Source of the DNA: Clusia tigrina
Lineage: Eukaryota > Arthropoda > Insecta > Diptera > Clusiidae
Direction of reading: 5' to 3'
NCBI GenBank assembly: GCA_920105625.2
Contig: OV050031.1
Coordinates: 44,948,925-45,012,924 of the forward strand
DNA: 64,000 nt
The position numbers and the translations under genes were made by a program. The notes under the pieces were generated by a model that was given only the letters and a program-made list of their open reading frames with translations, was not told the DNA's origin and made no database searches. Shown here piece after piece: positions 53,601 to 63,603 of this stretch. Every line of letters begins with the position of its first letter. Position 1 is the stretch's first letter.

Positions 53601-56600
53601 AATTTTAATTGCCATTGGAATTTTCAATGGTAATAAAAATTACTTTTAATTAGTATTGGAATTTTCAGAGGAAATGCAATTTAATTTTCATTGGCGTTGG
53701 TATTTCAAATTAAAATGCCATTTAATTTTAACTGGCATTGGAATTTTCAATGGCAATGCAATTTAACTTTAATTAGCAATGGAGTTTTCAATTGTTATGC
53801 AATTTAATTTTACTTGGCAATTGAATATTCAATGGTAGTGCATTTTTATTTAAATTAGCAATGGAATTTTCAATGCTAATGCAATTTAATGTTAATTAGC
53901 ATTGACATTTTCACTGATAATAGAATTTAATTTAATTGACATTGAATTTGAGTAATGCAACTGAATTTTAATTTGCTTAGAAATTTTCAATGGAAATGCA
54001 ATTTAACTTTAATTAGCTTTAGAATTTTCAATTGTAATGCCATTTAGTTTTAATTGGCAATGGAATTTTCAATAGTAATGCAATTTAATTTTAATTAGCA
54101 TTAAATCTTTGAATTGTAGTGCCATTTAATTGTAATTAGAAATTAAAATTTTCAATAGTAATGCAATTTAATTTTAATAGGCATTGGAATTTTCAATGGT
54201 GATGCAATTTGGCTTTAATTAGCATTGGAATTTTTAATTGTATTGCATTTAATTTTAATTGGCATTGGAATTTTCGAAGGTATTGCAATTTAATATTAAT
54301 TGGCATTGGAACTTTCCATGGTTTTGCAATTTAATTTTAATAGGCATTGGAATTGTCAATGGTTATGCAATTTAATTGTAATTAGCATGGGAATTTTCAA
54401 TGGTAATACAATTAAGTTTTAATTGGCATTGGAATTTTCAATGGTAATGCAATTTAATTTTAATTGGCATTGCAATTTTCAACGGTAATAAAAATTACTT
54501 TTAATTGGTATTGGAATTTTCAAAGGAAATGCAATTTAATTTTCATTGGCGTTGGAATTTCAAATTAAAATACTATTTAATTTTAACTGGCATTGGAATT
54601 TTTAATGGCAATGCATCTCAATTTTAATTACTATTGAAATTGTCAATGGTAATGCAATTTTATTCTAATTGGCATTGGAATTGTCAATTATAATGGAATT
54701 AATTTTAATTGGTATTGGCATTGTCAACTTAACTTAATTTTCTATGGTAGAGCAATTTTATTTTAATTAGCATGAAAATTTTCAGTTGTAATGAAATTTA
54801 ATTGAAATTAGCATTAACATTTTCAATGGTAACGCGATTTAATTTTAATTAGCATTGGAATTGTCAAAAGTAATGCGAATTAATATAAGTAGCATTGAAA
54901 TTTTCAATGGTAACGCAATTTACTTTAGTTAGCATTGATATTTTCAATGAAAATGCAATTTTATTCTAATTGGCATTAAAATTGTCAATGGTAGTGCAAT
55001 TTAATTTTAATTGACATTGGAATTGTCACTGGTAATGCAATTGTATTTTAATTTGCATTGAAATTTTCAATGGAAATGCAATTTAATTTAAATTTCATTG
55101 GTTACGCAATTTAACTTTAATTGGCATTGGAACTTTCAATGGTAGTGCAATTTAATTTTAATTCACATTGGAATTGTCACTGGTAATGCAATTGAATTTT
55201 AATTTGCATTGAAATTTTCAATGGTAATGCAATTTAATTTTAATTAGCATTGGAATTTTCAATGGTAATGCAATTAAATTTTCATTTCCTTCGAATTTTT
55301 CAATGGTAATACAATTTAATTTGAATTGTCAATGGAAATGCAATTTAATTGATAATAAGCATTGGAATTTTCAATGGTAATGCACTTTACTTTTAATTAG
55401 CATTGGTATTTTCAATGATAATGCAATTTCATTTTGTTTAGCAGTAAAATTTTTAACGGTAGTGCAATTTAATTGAAATTAGAATTTAAAATTTTTAATA
55501 GTAATGCAGTTTAATTTAAGTAGCATTGGAATATTCAATGGTAATGCATTTTGACTTTAATTAGCATTGAAATTTTCACTTATAATGAAATTTAATTTAA
55601 TTAACATTGAATTTGAGTAATGCAACTTAATTTTAATTTGCTTTGAAATTTTCAATGGAAATGCAATTTAATTTTAATTTCATTGGTTACGCAATTTAAT
55701 TTTAATTGGCATTGGAAGTCTCAATGGTAATGCAATTTGATTTTAATTGGCATTGGAATTATCTATGGTAATGCAATTTAATTTAATTTTAATTGGTATC
55801 GGAACTGTCAATGGTAATGCAATTTAACTTTAATTAGCATTGGAATTTTCAAATGTATTTCAATTTAATTGGCATTGGAATTTTCGCAGAAAATGCAATT
55901 TAATTTTAATTGTCATTGGAATTTTCAATGGTAATGCAGGTGAACTTTAATTAGCATTGGAATTTTCAATTGTATTGCAATTTAATTATAATTGGCATTG
56001 TAATTTTCGAAGATATCTTAATTTAATTTTAATTGGCATTGGAATCAATGGTTGTGCAATTTAATTTCAATTGGCATTGAAATTGTCAATGTTAATGCAA
56101 CTTAATTTTAATTGGAATTGGAATTTTTAATGGTAATGCAATTTAATTGTAATTAGCATTGGAGTTGTTTATGGTAAAGCAATTTTATTTTAATTGTCAT
56201 TGGAATTGTCAATGGTAATGCAATTTAAATTTAATTAGTATTGGAATTTTCAATGGTAATGCAATTTAATTTTAATTAGCATTGGAATTGTCAATGGTAA
56301 TGCAAATTAATTGTAATTACCAATGGAATTTTCAATGATAATGTATTTTAATTTTAATTGGTATTGGAATTGTCAATGGTAATGCCATTTAACTTTAATT
56401 CGCATTGGAATTTTCAATGGTAATGCAATTTAATTTTAATTGGAATTGGAATTGTCAATGGTAATGCAAATGAATTGTAATTACCAAAGGAATTTTCAAT
56501 GATATTGTATTTTAATTGGTATTGAATTTCAATGGTAATGCAATTTAACTTAATTTTCTATGGTAGAGCAATTTTATTTTAATTAGCATGAACATTTTCA

Positions 56601-58472
56601 GTTGTAGTGAAATTTAATTGAAATTAGCATTAACATTTTCAATGGTAACGCGATTTAATTTTAATTAGCATTGGAATTGTCAATAGTAATGCGAATTAAG
56701 ATAAGTAGCATTGAAATTTTCAATGATAACGCAATTTACTTTAGATAGCATTGATATTTTCAATGAAAATGCAATTTTATTTTAAGTGGCTTTAAAATTG
56801 TCAAAGGTAGTACAATTTAATTTTAATTGACATTGGAATTGTCCATGGTAATGCAATTGAATTTTAATTTGCATTGAAATTTTCAATGGTAATGCAATTT
56901 AATTTTAATTGGCATTGGAACTTTCAATGGTAATGCAATTTGATTTTAGTTGGCATTGGAATTGTCAATGGTAATGAAATTAAAATTAAATTGCATTTTC
57001 ACTTTAATTAGCATTGGAATTGTCAATGGTAATAAAATTAAGTTTTAATTGGCATTGGAATTTTAAATGGTAATGCAATTTATTTTTAATTGGCATTGCA
57101 ATTTTCAACGGTAATAAAAATTACTTTTAATTGGTATTGGAATTTTCAAAGGAAATGCAATTTAATTTTCATTGGCGTTGGAATTTCAAATTAAAATACT
57201 ATTTAATTTTAACTGGCATTGGAATCTTTAATTGCAATGCATCTCAATTTTAATTAGTATTAAAATTGTCAATGGTAATGCAAATTTTTGCTAATTGGCA
57301 TTGGAATTGTCAATTATAATGCAATTAATTTTAATTGGCATTGGAATTGTCAATGGTAATTCAATTTAACTTTAATTAGCAATGGAGTTTTCAATTGTAA
57401 TGCAATTTAATTTTAATTGGCAATTGAATATTCAATGGGAATGCATTTTAATTTAAATTAGCATTGGAACTTTCAATGCTAATGCAATTTAATGTTAATT
57501 AGCTTACAAATTGTTAATGGTAATTCATATTAATTGTAATTAGAAATTAAAATTTTCAATGGTAATGAAATTTAATTTTAGTTGGCATTGGAATTTTCAA
57601 TGGTATTCCAATTGAATTGTAAGTTGTATTTCAATTTTCAATGGTAATGCAATTTAAATGTTATTAGCATTGGAATTGTCAATGGTAATGCAATGTTATT
57701 TGCATTTGTATTGAAATTTTCAGTGGTACTGCAATTTAATTGAAATGAGCATTACAATTTTCAATGGTGAAGCAATTGCGTTTTAATTAGCATTGGAATT
57801 TTCAATGGTAATGTAATTAAATTTTCATTTCCTTTAAATTTTTCAATGGTAATACAATTTAATTTGAATTGTCAATGGAAATGCAATTTAATTGATAATA
57901 AGCATTGGAATTTTCAATGGTAATGCAATTTAATTTAAGAGCATTGGAATATTCAATGGTAATGCAATTTGACTTTAATTAGCATTGAAATTTTCACTTA
58001 TAATGGAATTTAATTTAATTAACATTGAATTTGAGTAATGCAACTTAATTTTAATTTGCTTTGAAATTTTCAATGGAAATGCAATTTAATTTTAATTTCA
58101 TTGGTTACGCAATTTAATTTTAATTGGCATTGGAAGTTTCAATGGTAATGCAATTTGATTTTAATTGGCATTGGAATTGTCAATGGTAATGAAATTAAAA
58201 TAAAATTGCATTTTCACTTTCATTAGCATTAGAATTGTCAATGGTAATAAAATTAATTGTAATTAGCATTGGAATTCTCAATGGCAATGCAATTTTATTT
58301 TAATTGGCATTGGAATTATCAATGGTAATACAATTTTATTATAATTAGCATGGGAATTTTCAATGGTAATGCAATTTAATTTTAACTGGCATTGGAATTT
58401 TCAATTTTAATGCATCTCAATTTTAATTTGCATTGAAATTGTCAATGGTAATGCAATTTTATTCTGCAATTT

Positions 58473-59128
58473 GAGGCGAGCAGATCGAGATCTCGTATCT
58501 CTATAGTGGCTCTTTTCTTAAGATCAGTCACAACTGCTGACTCCTGTAGTGCACTTTTTAAAAGTTCACAAATTCCCGTTGTCACTTTTGCTCCTTTATC
58601 CAGCTCCAGCAGAAGCCCACCTGCTCTTGTTTTCCGGACCGATCGCACCTTGGTCTGTGCATCCTCTGGTTTCACATTGCAGCGGATGCTTTTCAGGACA
58701 TCCGCATATTTGAAACCCTCTGCTGGTTTGATAAGGACGGCTTCAGACTTTGGTTTTGTCTCCTTCGTCCTATGTCTTCCTTGCATTGTTGTTCGTGACT
58801 TATCGCTGTCGCCCACGGAATTCTTTGCTGTTGAATTTTCCTGTGTTTGACTTCGTGTTGCCACGCGTCTACTCCTTGTGACAGTTTGCCACCCATCGGC
58901 CTTACTTTCGCAGAACTTTTTCCCATCTTCTGGTTCTGCTGGGCTAGAAGCTGCTCGTTTGGGTCTAGCCATCGTCGGTGTTGCTGAAGCGCTTGTCAGG
59001 GTCGTGTGCCTCGGTTTCGGTGCCGTAACAAGTTTGCACTCGTTCTCTTTTTCCGTCCAGTTTCGCCGATAGCTTTCCATTACGTCGAAAAGCTCGTCTA
59101 GCTCGGAAACTCCGGTCTTTACGTCCAT
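58473..59128 (-). pseudogene. R1-like non-LTR retrotransposon ORF1 (Gag-like) fragment
   Basis: An open frame of 228 codons runs from an ATG at 59126-59128 to a stop at 58442-58444. Residues 1-130 are basic and Ser/Thr-rich and of low complexity. Residues about 131-216 are the recognisable part: KYADVLKSIRC (140-150), RKTRAGGLLLEL (165-176) and RDLD (212-215). This arrangement is typical of the conserved Gag-like domain of R1/I-group ORF1 proteins, which bind element RNA. The family's C-terminal CCHC zinc knuckles are missing. The frame runs instead into satellite for its last 9 or so codons (NCRIKLHYH), so the protein is truncated and fused to repeat. The ATG lies exactly at the satellite junction. 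It is unclear whether this is the native start. No internal stop or shift is present, unlike the nearby ORF2 remnant. Lineage (R1 versus LOA or Jockey) is uncertain. Confidence 0.75.
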
Positions 59129-59941
59129 TTAATTTTAATTGGCAATTGAATATTCAATGCTAATGCAATTTAATGTTAAGTAGCATTAAAATTTTTAATG
59201 GAAATTGATATTATATATAATTAGAAATTGAAATTTTCAATGGTAATGAAATTTAATTCTAGTTGGCATTGGAATTGTCAATGGTATTTCAATTGAATTG
59301 TAAGTTGTATTTCAATTTTCAATGGTAATGCTATTTAAGCTAATTAACAAAGACATTTTCAGTGATTTTTTAATTAGCATTGAATTTTTCAATGGTAATG
59401 ACATTGAATTTGAATTTGAATTGAAATTTTTGAATTTGAAATGCAATTGAATTTTAATTGTATTACCATTGAAAATTCCAATGCCAATTAAAGTTAAATT
59501 ACAATGAGAATTCTCAATAGTAATGCAATTTAATTTTAGTTGGCATTGGAATTTTCAATGGTATTCCAATTCAATTGTAAGTTGTATTTCAATTTTCAAT
59601 GGTAATGCAATTTAAATTTAATTAGCATTGGAATTGTCAATGGTAATGCAATTCAATTTTAATTAACATGGAAATTGTCAATGATAATGCAACTTTATTT
59701 TAACTGGCATTGGAATTGTCAATGTAAACGCAATTTAACTTTAATTAGCTTTAGAACTTTCAATTCTAATGCCATTTAATTTTAATTGGCAATGGAATTT
59801 TCAATAGTAATGCGATTTAATTTTAATTAGCATTAAATTTTTAAAGATAATGCAATTTAATTTTAATTAGCATTAAATCTTTCAATGGTAGTGCCATTTA
59901 ATTGTAATTAGAAATTAAAATTTTCAAAAGTAATGCAATTT
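59129..59941 (+). repeat. Degenerate satellite between two R1-like fragments
   Basis: These are satellite monomers, noticeably more diverged than in the main array. About 59340-59445 is irregular, with a short GAATTT-type run (near 59405-59440) and monomers of abnormal length. One monomer is inverted (see 59461-59505). The last 300 bases are closer to consensus and resemble the 'gctttagaa...ttaaatttttaaagataatgc' string seen in the main array. No gene is present. Confidence 0.9.
59461..59505 (-). repeat. Single inverted satellite monomer
   Basis: The plus strand reads TATTACCATTGAAAATTCC and continues as the reverse complement of the normal unit, then returns to normal orientation at ttctcaatagtaatgc. 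It abuts normal units on both sides, so a short hairpin could form here. Confidence 0.8.
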
Positions 59942-60100
59942 GAGAGGGTAAAAATGCCTGCCGCATCATCAAAACTGTCGTCACAGATTTGGTATGTGAG
60001 AATTGCACCCACTAAAACATCCCCCTCCCTCGCTGAGAACATCTCCCCACCCTGGAACCATTTTTATACTTCCTTCAAGTTAGAGATTCTCACTTCGTCC
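59942..60100 (-). other. 3' untranslated tail of the R1-like element
   Basis: About 160 bases between the ORF2 stop and the satellite contain a G-rich stretch on the coding strand (GGTGGGGAGATG, then GAGGGAGGGGGATG). They end ...TTTTTACCCTCTC at the junction. No poly(A) or short tandem tail is visible. G-rich 3' tails of this look occur in R1-group elements (family impression, not a search result). Confidence 0.55.
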
Positions 60101-60678
60101 CTAATATACTCTCAACATTATTCCTGCGTCCAGGTCCCGCTTTTTCCGCCGGAGCACATTTTCCACATATTTATCTACGTGGTCCCAGTTTTCTTTGCTG
60201 CTTAGCATAACCTCCACAATGTTCTCTGTGGCTAAGGTTTCCCCGATTTCCATTTCAAGCGTGGTGCGCTCTGTTTGCCACCTTGAGCATTTGAAAAAGG
60301 TGTGCTCTGCATCATCCACATTGCTGTCGCCGTATATGCACTCAGGCCCTCCAATTTTTCCCATTCGGTGTAGATACTTGCAGAAGTATCCGTGACCAGA
60401 CAGTAACTGCGTGAGGTAGAAATTGACGGTTCCGGCTGTTCCTCCTATCCAGCTCGCTATGTCGGGTATGAGTCTCGCTGTCCATCTTCCGCGACTCTCG
60501 GCGGCCCATCGTTCCTGCCAATGGTGCACGATTTGTTGCTTTATATGCTGCGCAGTTCCTCTGGTATTCTTACCAATCTTGGCTTCTCGTAGGTGTTTTC
60601 GTTCGAGGGCCAAGAGATCGATTGGGATTAAGCAGCTAATTACCAGAATTGCCGGCTCCGATACAGTACGGTACGCTG
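60101..60678 (-). pseudogene. ORF2 C-terminal domain segment
   Basis: The frame ending at the stop 60101-60103 is open back to about 60678, where it meets the inverted repeat that shifts it out of frame with the reverse transcriptase. It includes a WTARLIPDIASWIGG stretch, then FYLTQLLSGHGYFCKYLHR and the cluster GPECIYGDSNVDDAEHTFFKC. The last is the C-terminal metal-binding-like motif of R1/I-group ORF2 proteins, thought to act in nucleic acid binding. One cysteine of the usual first C-x2-C pair seems to be replaced (CIYG). The tail is charged and ends DAGIMLRVY. It has no start of its own and would not be made as a protein. Confidence 0.8.
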
Positions 60679-60694
60679 AAGCCGTACTGTATCG
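60659..60694. repeat. Perfect 13-bp inverted repeat with 10-nt loop in the ORF2 remnant
   Basis: The left arm cgatacagtacgg (60659-60671) and right arm ccgtactgtatcg (60682-60694) are exact reverse complements around a 10-base loop. On the coding strand the right arm comes first and interrupts the RT-to-C-terminal transition. After the VQRTAALR block the frame runs into junk and the family-like text (SAYRTVSEPAIL) resumes in another frame just past it. The extra bases match a nearby segment in inverted form, as expected of a templated insertion. Confidence 0.9.
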
Positions 60695-62253
60695 AATCGC
60701 AGAGCTGCGGTTCGTTGTACGGACGATAAAACTTTTCTTCGGGCGTGCACCTTTAGCTTGTCAGCCCACAATTCGCTACCATACATCAGAATGGAGTGCG
60801 TTGTCATCATCAGAACCTTCCTCGTGATGGATGTCGGCCCTCCGATGCTTGCCATTAGTCTGCTGAGAGAAGCCGTTACCCGTGCTGCCTTCGTCGCCGC
60901 ATTGTGCATTTGCGCCCAGTAGGTGAGCTTGGAGTCAAGCTGAATTCCCAGGTACTTTATCACCTTTTGTGTCCTGATGGTCTCGGAGCAAACTCTCAAG
61001 TCGATTTCTATTGGAATGTGCTTTCTCGTGAGGAATAGCAGTTCCGTCTTTTCCGTGGCCAACTTCAAGCCATGTGAATCGAGCCACCTCTGGGTTCTGA
61101 TCATGACCTGGTTCAGCTTTCTTTGGGCGTCTTCCGAGTCGCGTGCGGTGATGACAGCCGCAATGTCGTCTGCGTATCCGACTAGATGAGTGTCATCTGG
61201 CATCTCTATGCGCAAAATGCCATCGTAGCTTATATGCCAAAGGTCCGCTCCGAAGATGGACCCTTGCGCTGCCCCTGACGTGATGATTTTGCTTCGGGTG
61301 CCATTTTTGGTCTCGTATAACAACATTCTATCTTTAAGGTAGCTCCGGATTATCTTCTTCAGATAAGCTGGTATCTGAAAACGATTTTCAAGTGCCTCGA
61401 TCATATCCACCCACCTAGCGGTGTTGAAAGCGTTTCTTACGTCTAATGTAACAAGGAGTACCACTCGCCTGGAGTAGTGATTTCCTTCCTGTGCCGCTAG
61501 CACACTTTCTATGACGTCTTCTACGGCGCCAATTGTGGACTTTCCTGGTCGAAAACCGTGTTGTCGAGTGGATAATCCCCCAGCGTTTTCTATAGCTGCT
61601 GTTATTCGGGGTTTGAGGAGCCGCTCCAAAAGTTTGCCCGCGGTGTCTAGCATACACAGTGGTCGATATGCTGATGGTGATTCAGGGCTTCCTTTTCCCT
61701 TGCTGATGAGCACTAGCCGCTGTCTTTTCCATACGTCTAGGAATATTCCTTATGTCAGGCAGGCATTATACATATCGAGGAGTACTTGGGCATGGCTATT
61801 TGACACTATTTTGAGGACTTCTTCTGGAATACCGTCGATACCCGGTGCTTTGTTGCTCTGTAGGGTTATGGCGGCTGCTTTAAGTTCGTCTTCCGTGAAA
61901 GGAGGTGGGACTTCCTTGACCAGCACTTCCGATTCTTCTCTTAAGGCATGTATAGGAAATAGAGCGTTTACTATGTTTTCCATAGCATGGTCTTCAAGTT
62001 GGGGTACCGATACTCTTGCTCCACGCTTTCTCATTACGACTTTATATCCCAGTCCCCATGGATTGTTGTTTATGTCGTTTCGGAGCTCCTCCCATTTCTT
62101 CTCCTTGCTGGTGCGAATAGCAGTTTTGAGGATTTTCCTAGCAGCTTGGAGATCTTCTCTTTCGGCAATCGCGGATCCAACACGCCTTGCCCTAGTGTAT
62201 TTTCTTCTACACCGCAGACAGACCCGTCTGAGTTGAGCATTTCCTCTGTCCAC
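60680..62253 (-). pseudogene. ORF2 reverse transcriptase segment, interrupted by TAA
   Basis: One frame covers the linker and reverse transcriptase. The linker contains the basic RRVCLRCRRKYTRARR stretch. NKAPGIDGIPEEVLK follows at the domain entry. After the TAA at 61750-61752 the same frame continues with GKGSPESPSAYRP and GFRPGKST, motif A LVTLDVRNAFNTARW, motif B AAQGSIFGADLW and motif C GYADD. The thumb has IKYLGIQLDSKL. These are the signatures of R1/I-group reverse transcriptases, which copy element RNA at a nicked target. Motif B departs from the common GxxQGSxLGPxLW form at the last positions (IFGADLW). The 5' side is frameshifted relative to the endonuclease near 62239. The 3' side is shifted at 60659-60694. 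Not functional. Confidence 0.88.
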
Positions 62254-62736
62254 CAGTAAACGGCCTTCTTGTGTTTATTTGATCTTATTTTCGGCATCGC
62301 TTTGGTACAGGCTCTCTCTATACACTGCATGGTCTGCTTTACCTTGCTATTAGCATCGCTAGCGTGGCTGTCTAATGAAATGTTTGCCTCCAGCTCAGCA
62401 AGTAGCACTTCCGGATTTAACTTTGATACATTCCACTTGCGAGTTCCGCGTCCACTTATATTGTGGTCATGGTTGCTTGGCAATTTTTTAATCGAAAACG
62501 TAATGTATTGGTGATCGCTTCCATTATGGTCTTCTAAGGCTTTCCATGTACTTACTCTGTGAGCAATGCTCTCAGAAGCTAGTGCAATATCTGGAATTGT
62601 ACCCACGCATCCTGGTACCCGCCGGCCCCTTGAATTGGTTGTTTGCATTCCCCATTCAACTGCTTTGGAGTTAAAATCGCCAGCGACGATGAGTGCTCCT
62701 CCAAACTCTTGTGCTTTGCATTGCCATGATGATATC
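62239..62736 (-). pseudogene. ORF2 endonuclease C-terminal segment with internal deletion
   Basis: The frame contains ALIVAGDFNSKAVEWG, the GDFN motif of apurinic-type endonucleases that nick the target DNA. GSDHQYITFSI follows, holding the catalytic Asp-His pair. The text passes directly from NSRGRRV to PGCVGTIPDIALASES. Family members have roughly 25 further residues between these blocks, so an in-frame deletion near 62615 is likely. The N-terminal half of the nuclease is missing because the fragment is truncated at the satellite. The family-like text ends at AVYWWTEE (about 62241), then moves to another frame, consistent with one lost base near 62239. Confidence 0.82.
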
Positions 62737-62932
62737 AATGCTAATTAAATTAAAAGAATTACCATTGAAAATTTCAATGCAAATGAAAATTCAATTGCAA
62801 TACCATTGAAATTTCCAATGCCAATTAAAATTGAATTACATTACCATTGACAATTCCAATGCTAATTACAATTAAATTGCATTACCATTGAAAATTTTAA
62901 TGCTAATTACAATTATATTGCATTGCAATTGA
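62737..62932 (-). repeat. Inverted satellite monomers between two transposon fragments
   Basis: About five monomers run in reverse orientation on the plus strand (repeated CATTACCATTGAAAAT and CAATGC(C/T)AATTA). This is the only multi-unit inverted stretch in the window. It is bounded on the left by the R1-like fragment and on the right by the gypsy-type LTR fragment. Normal orientation returns at 63604. No gene is present. Confidence 0.92.
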
Positions 62933-63367
62933 AGATGGTGAAGATGAAATTTGTCCACTGCAAATTTCACCCACACAAATTCTTGATTGTTCAAAATATA
63001 AAATAAATCAAAGTAGGCGGGTCAGATTTTGATTCGTTTTTTATTCTTCTTTTTGTATGAAACCAATTGTCAATCACGTTAAACATTCAGGGGGTTAAAT
63101 AGTGATTGAGAATCTTTCAGAGTTTGGAGTAACACGCGTTCAAAGTAGTAATAACAAATCGAAACAACAAACAAAGAACAATTGCAAAGACTAATAGCCG
63201 TTGAAATCTTAGTAAGGACAACGAAATAGAATCAATCAACTCCAAATGAGACTCAGGCTTAAATAGTCTCACAGGGACACGCTCACTCCACGGCAAGAAG
63301 GACTTATTTCTGTTAACGAACCCTGTACATACCTGAGCTTTATCCCGGCACGGAAAAGTTCATTACA
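62933..63367 (+). mobile_element. Partial LTR of a Ty3/gypsy-type retrotransposon
   Basis: Unique sequence of about 435 bases ends ...TTCATTACA directly before a primer-binding site, so its right boundary is an LTR 3' end. The left boundary is not certain. A TG at 62950 could be the true start, or the LTR may be truncated where satellite ends near 62932. A TTAAATAG stretch near 63258 could be a core promoter element. I see no second LTR copy in the window. Confidence 0.65.
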
Positions 63368-63368
63368 G

Positions 63369-63386
63369 TGGCGCCCGATCAGGGAC
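63369..63386 (+). other. Primer-binding site, tRNA-Lys type
   Basis: The sequence tggcgcccgatcagggac is complementary to the 3' end of a lysine tRNA with about one departure from the common 18-base form. It lies one base after the LTR end. This places the fragment among LTR retrotransposons using tRNA-Lys, a set that includes several gypsy-type lineages in insects. Confidence 0.82.
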
Positions 63387-63460
63387 CTGAGAAAACAAAA
63401 CGACAAGGTACAAGGAAAATCCTTCGGCTTTCAACGCATGAGGAACATCGTCTGAACAGG

Positions 63461-63603
63461 ATGGTGACAACGAGTTGGGTATACATCCTTCGAAAGGACA
63501 AACTGGTAGCCTACAGTACCGAATTCGGTTTAGATCCTTCAGAAACTGTAGAAAAATTGTGAAGAAAACTCACTTATTTTCTAAATTCCACAGTGCTGCA
63601 TAG
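63461..63603 (+). pseudogene. N-terminal Gag fragment of a gypsy-type element, with a stop
   Basis: From the ATG at 63461 the frame reads MVTTSWVYILRKDKL, then an EFGLDPSETVEKL stretch, and meets TGA at 63560-63562. The same frame stays open beyond the stop as RKLTYFLNSTVLH until satellite resumes at about 63604. The Trp-x-Tyr-x-Leu opening and the EFGLD-x-(S/T)-x-T-V-x-x-L pattern resemble the SAP-like start of Gag in some Ty3/gypsy families. About 75 bases of leader separate it from the primer site. It is truncated to about 45 codons and cannot make a working Gag. The family assignment rests on this short motif and the primer site. Confidence 0.6.

Larger units (their letters stand above)
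21304..58472 (+). repeat. AT-rich satellite array, ~41-bp monomer (main block)
   Basis: About 37 kb of the same monomer in the same orientation, with no intervening unique sequence, gene or RNA gene that I can see. Recurrent variant monomers make recognisable higher-order strings. Examples are the GATATC monomer, the 'ttctatggtagagc' monomer, the 'ggtaacgcgattt' and 'gcgaattaatataagtagc' pair, and the 'gtatttcaattttc' monomer. Some blocks are shared with 1-16859. A small local rearrangement lies at about 52695-52745, where partial units are repeated out of phase. The right edge ends in 'attct' followed by gcaattt, shared with the junction of an R1-like fragment. Confidence 0.96.
59942..62736 (-). 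mobile_element. Truncated R1/I-group non-LTR retrotransposon (ORF2 and 3' end)
   Basis: The minus strand carries, in order, the C-terminal part of an apurinic-type endonuclease, a reverse transcriptase with YADD, and a C-terminal domain with a cysteine/histidine cluster. A tail of about 160 bases follows. The 5' end is cut inside the endonuclease at about 62730-62736, where inverted satellite begins. The 3' end meets satellite at 59941/59942 without a poly(A) tract. The coding region is dead: an in-frame deletion near 62615, a frameshift near 62239, a TAA at 61750-61752 and a frameshift at an inverted repeat near 60659-60694. Together with the ORF1 piece at 58473-59128 the order is wrong for a single element, since ORF2 lies upstream of ORF1 on the minus strand. 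They are two copies or a rearranged one. Confidence 0.88.

Noticed and set aside
58506..58850. 114-codon plus-strand frame
   Set aside because: It is the shadow of the ORF1 fragment on the minus strand.
61511..62236. 241-codon plus-strand frame over the R1-like remnant
   Set aside because: It is antisense to the reverse transcriptase segment, whose motifs on the minus strand are clear. No family-like content.
58473..62736. One continuous R1-like element
   Set aside because: On the minus strand the ORF2 and 3' end (62736 to 59942) precede the ORF1 piece (59128 to 58473), and satellite lies between them, so it is not a simple single insertion.
63368..63460. Upstream GTG start for the gypsy-type Gag frame at 63368
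   Set aside because: That start falls at the primer-binding site and the intervening 31 codons look like leader. The ATG at 63461 begins the family-like text.
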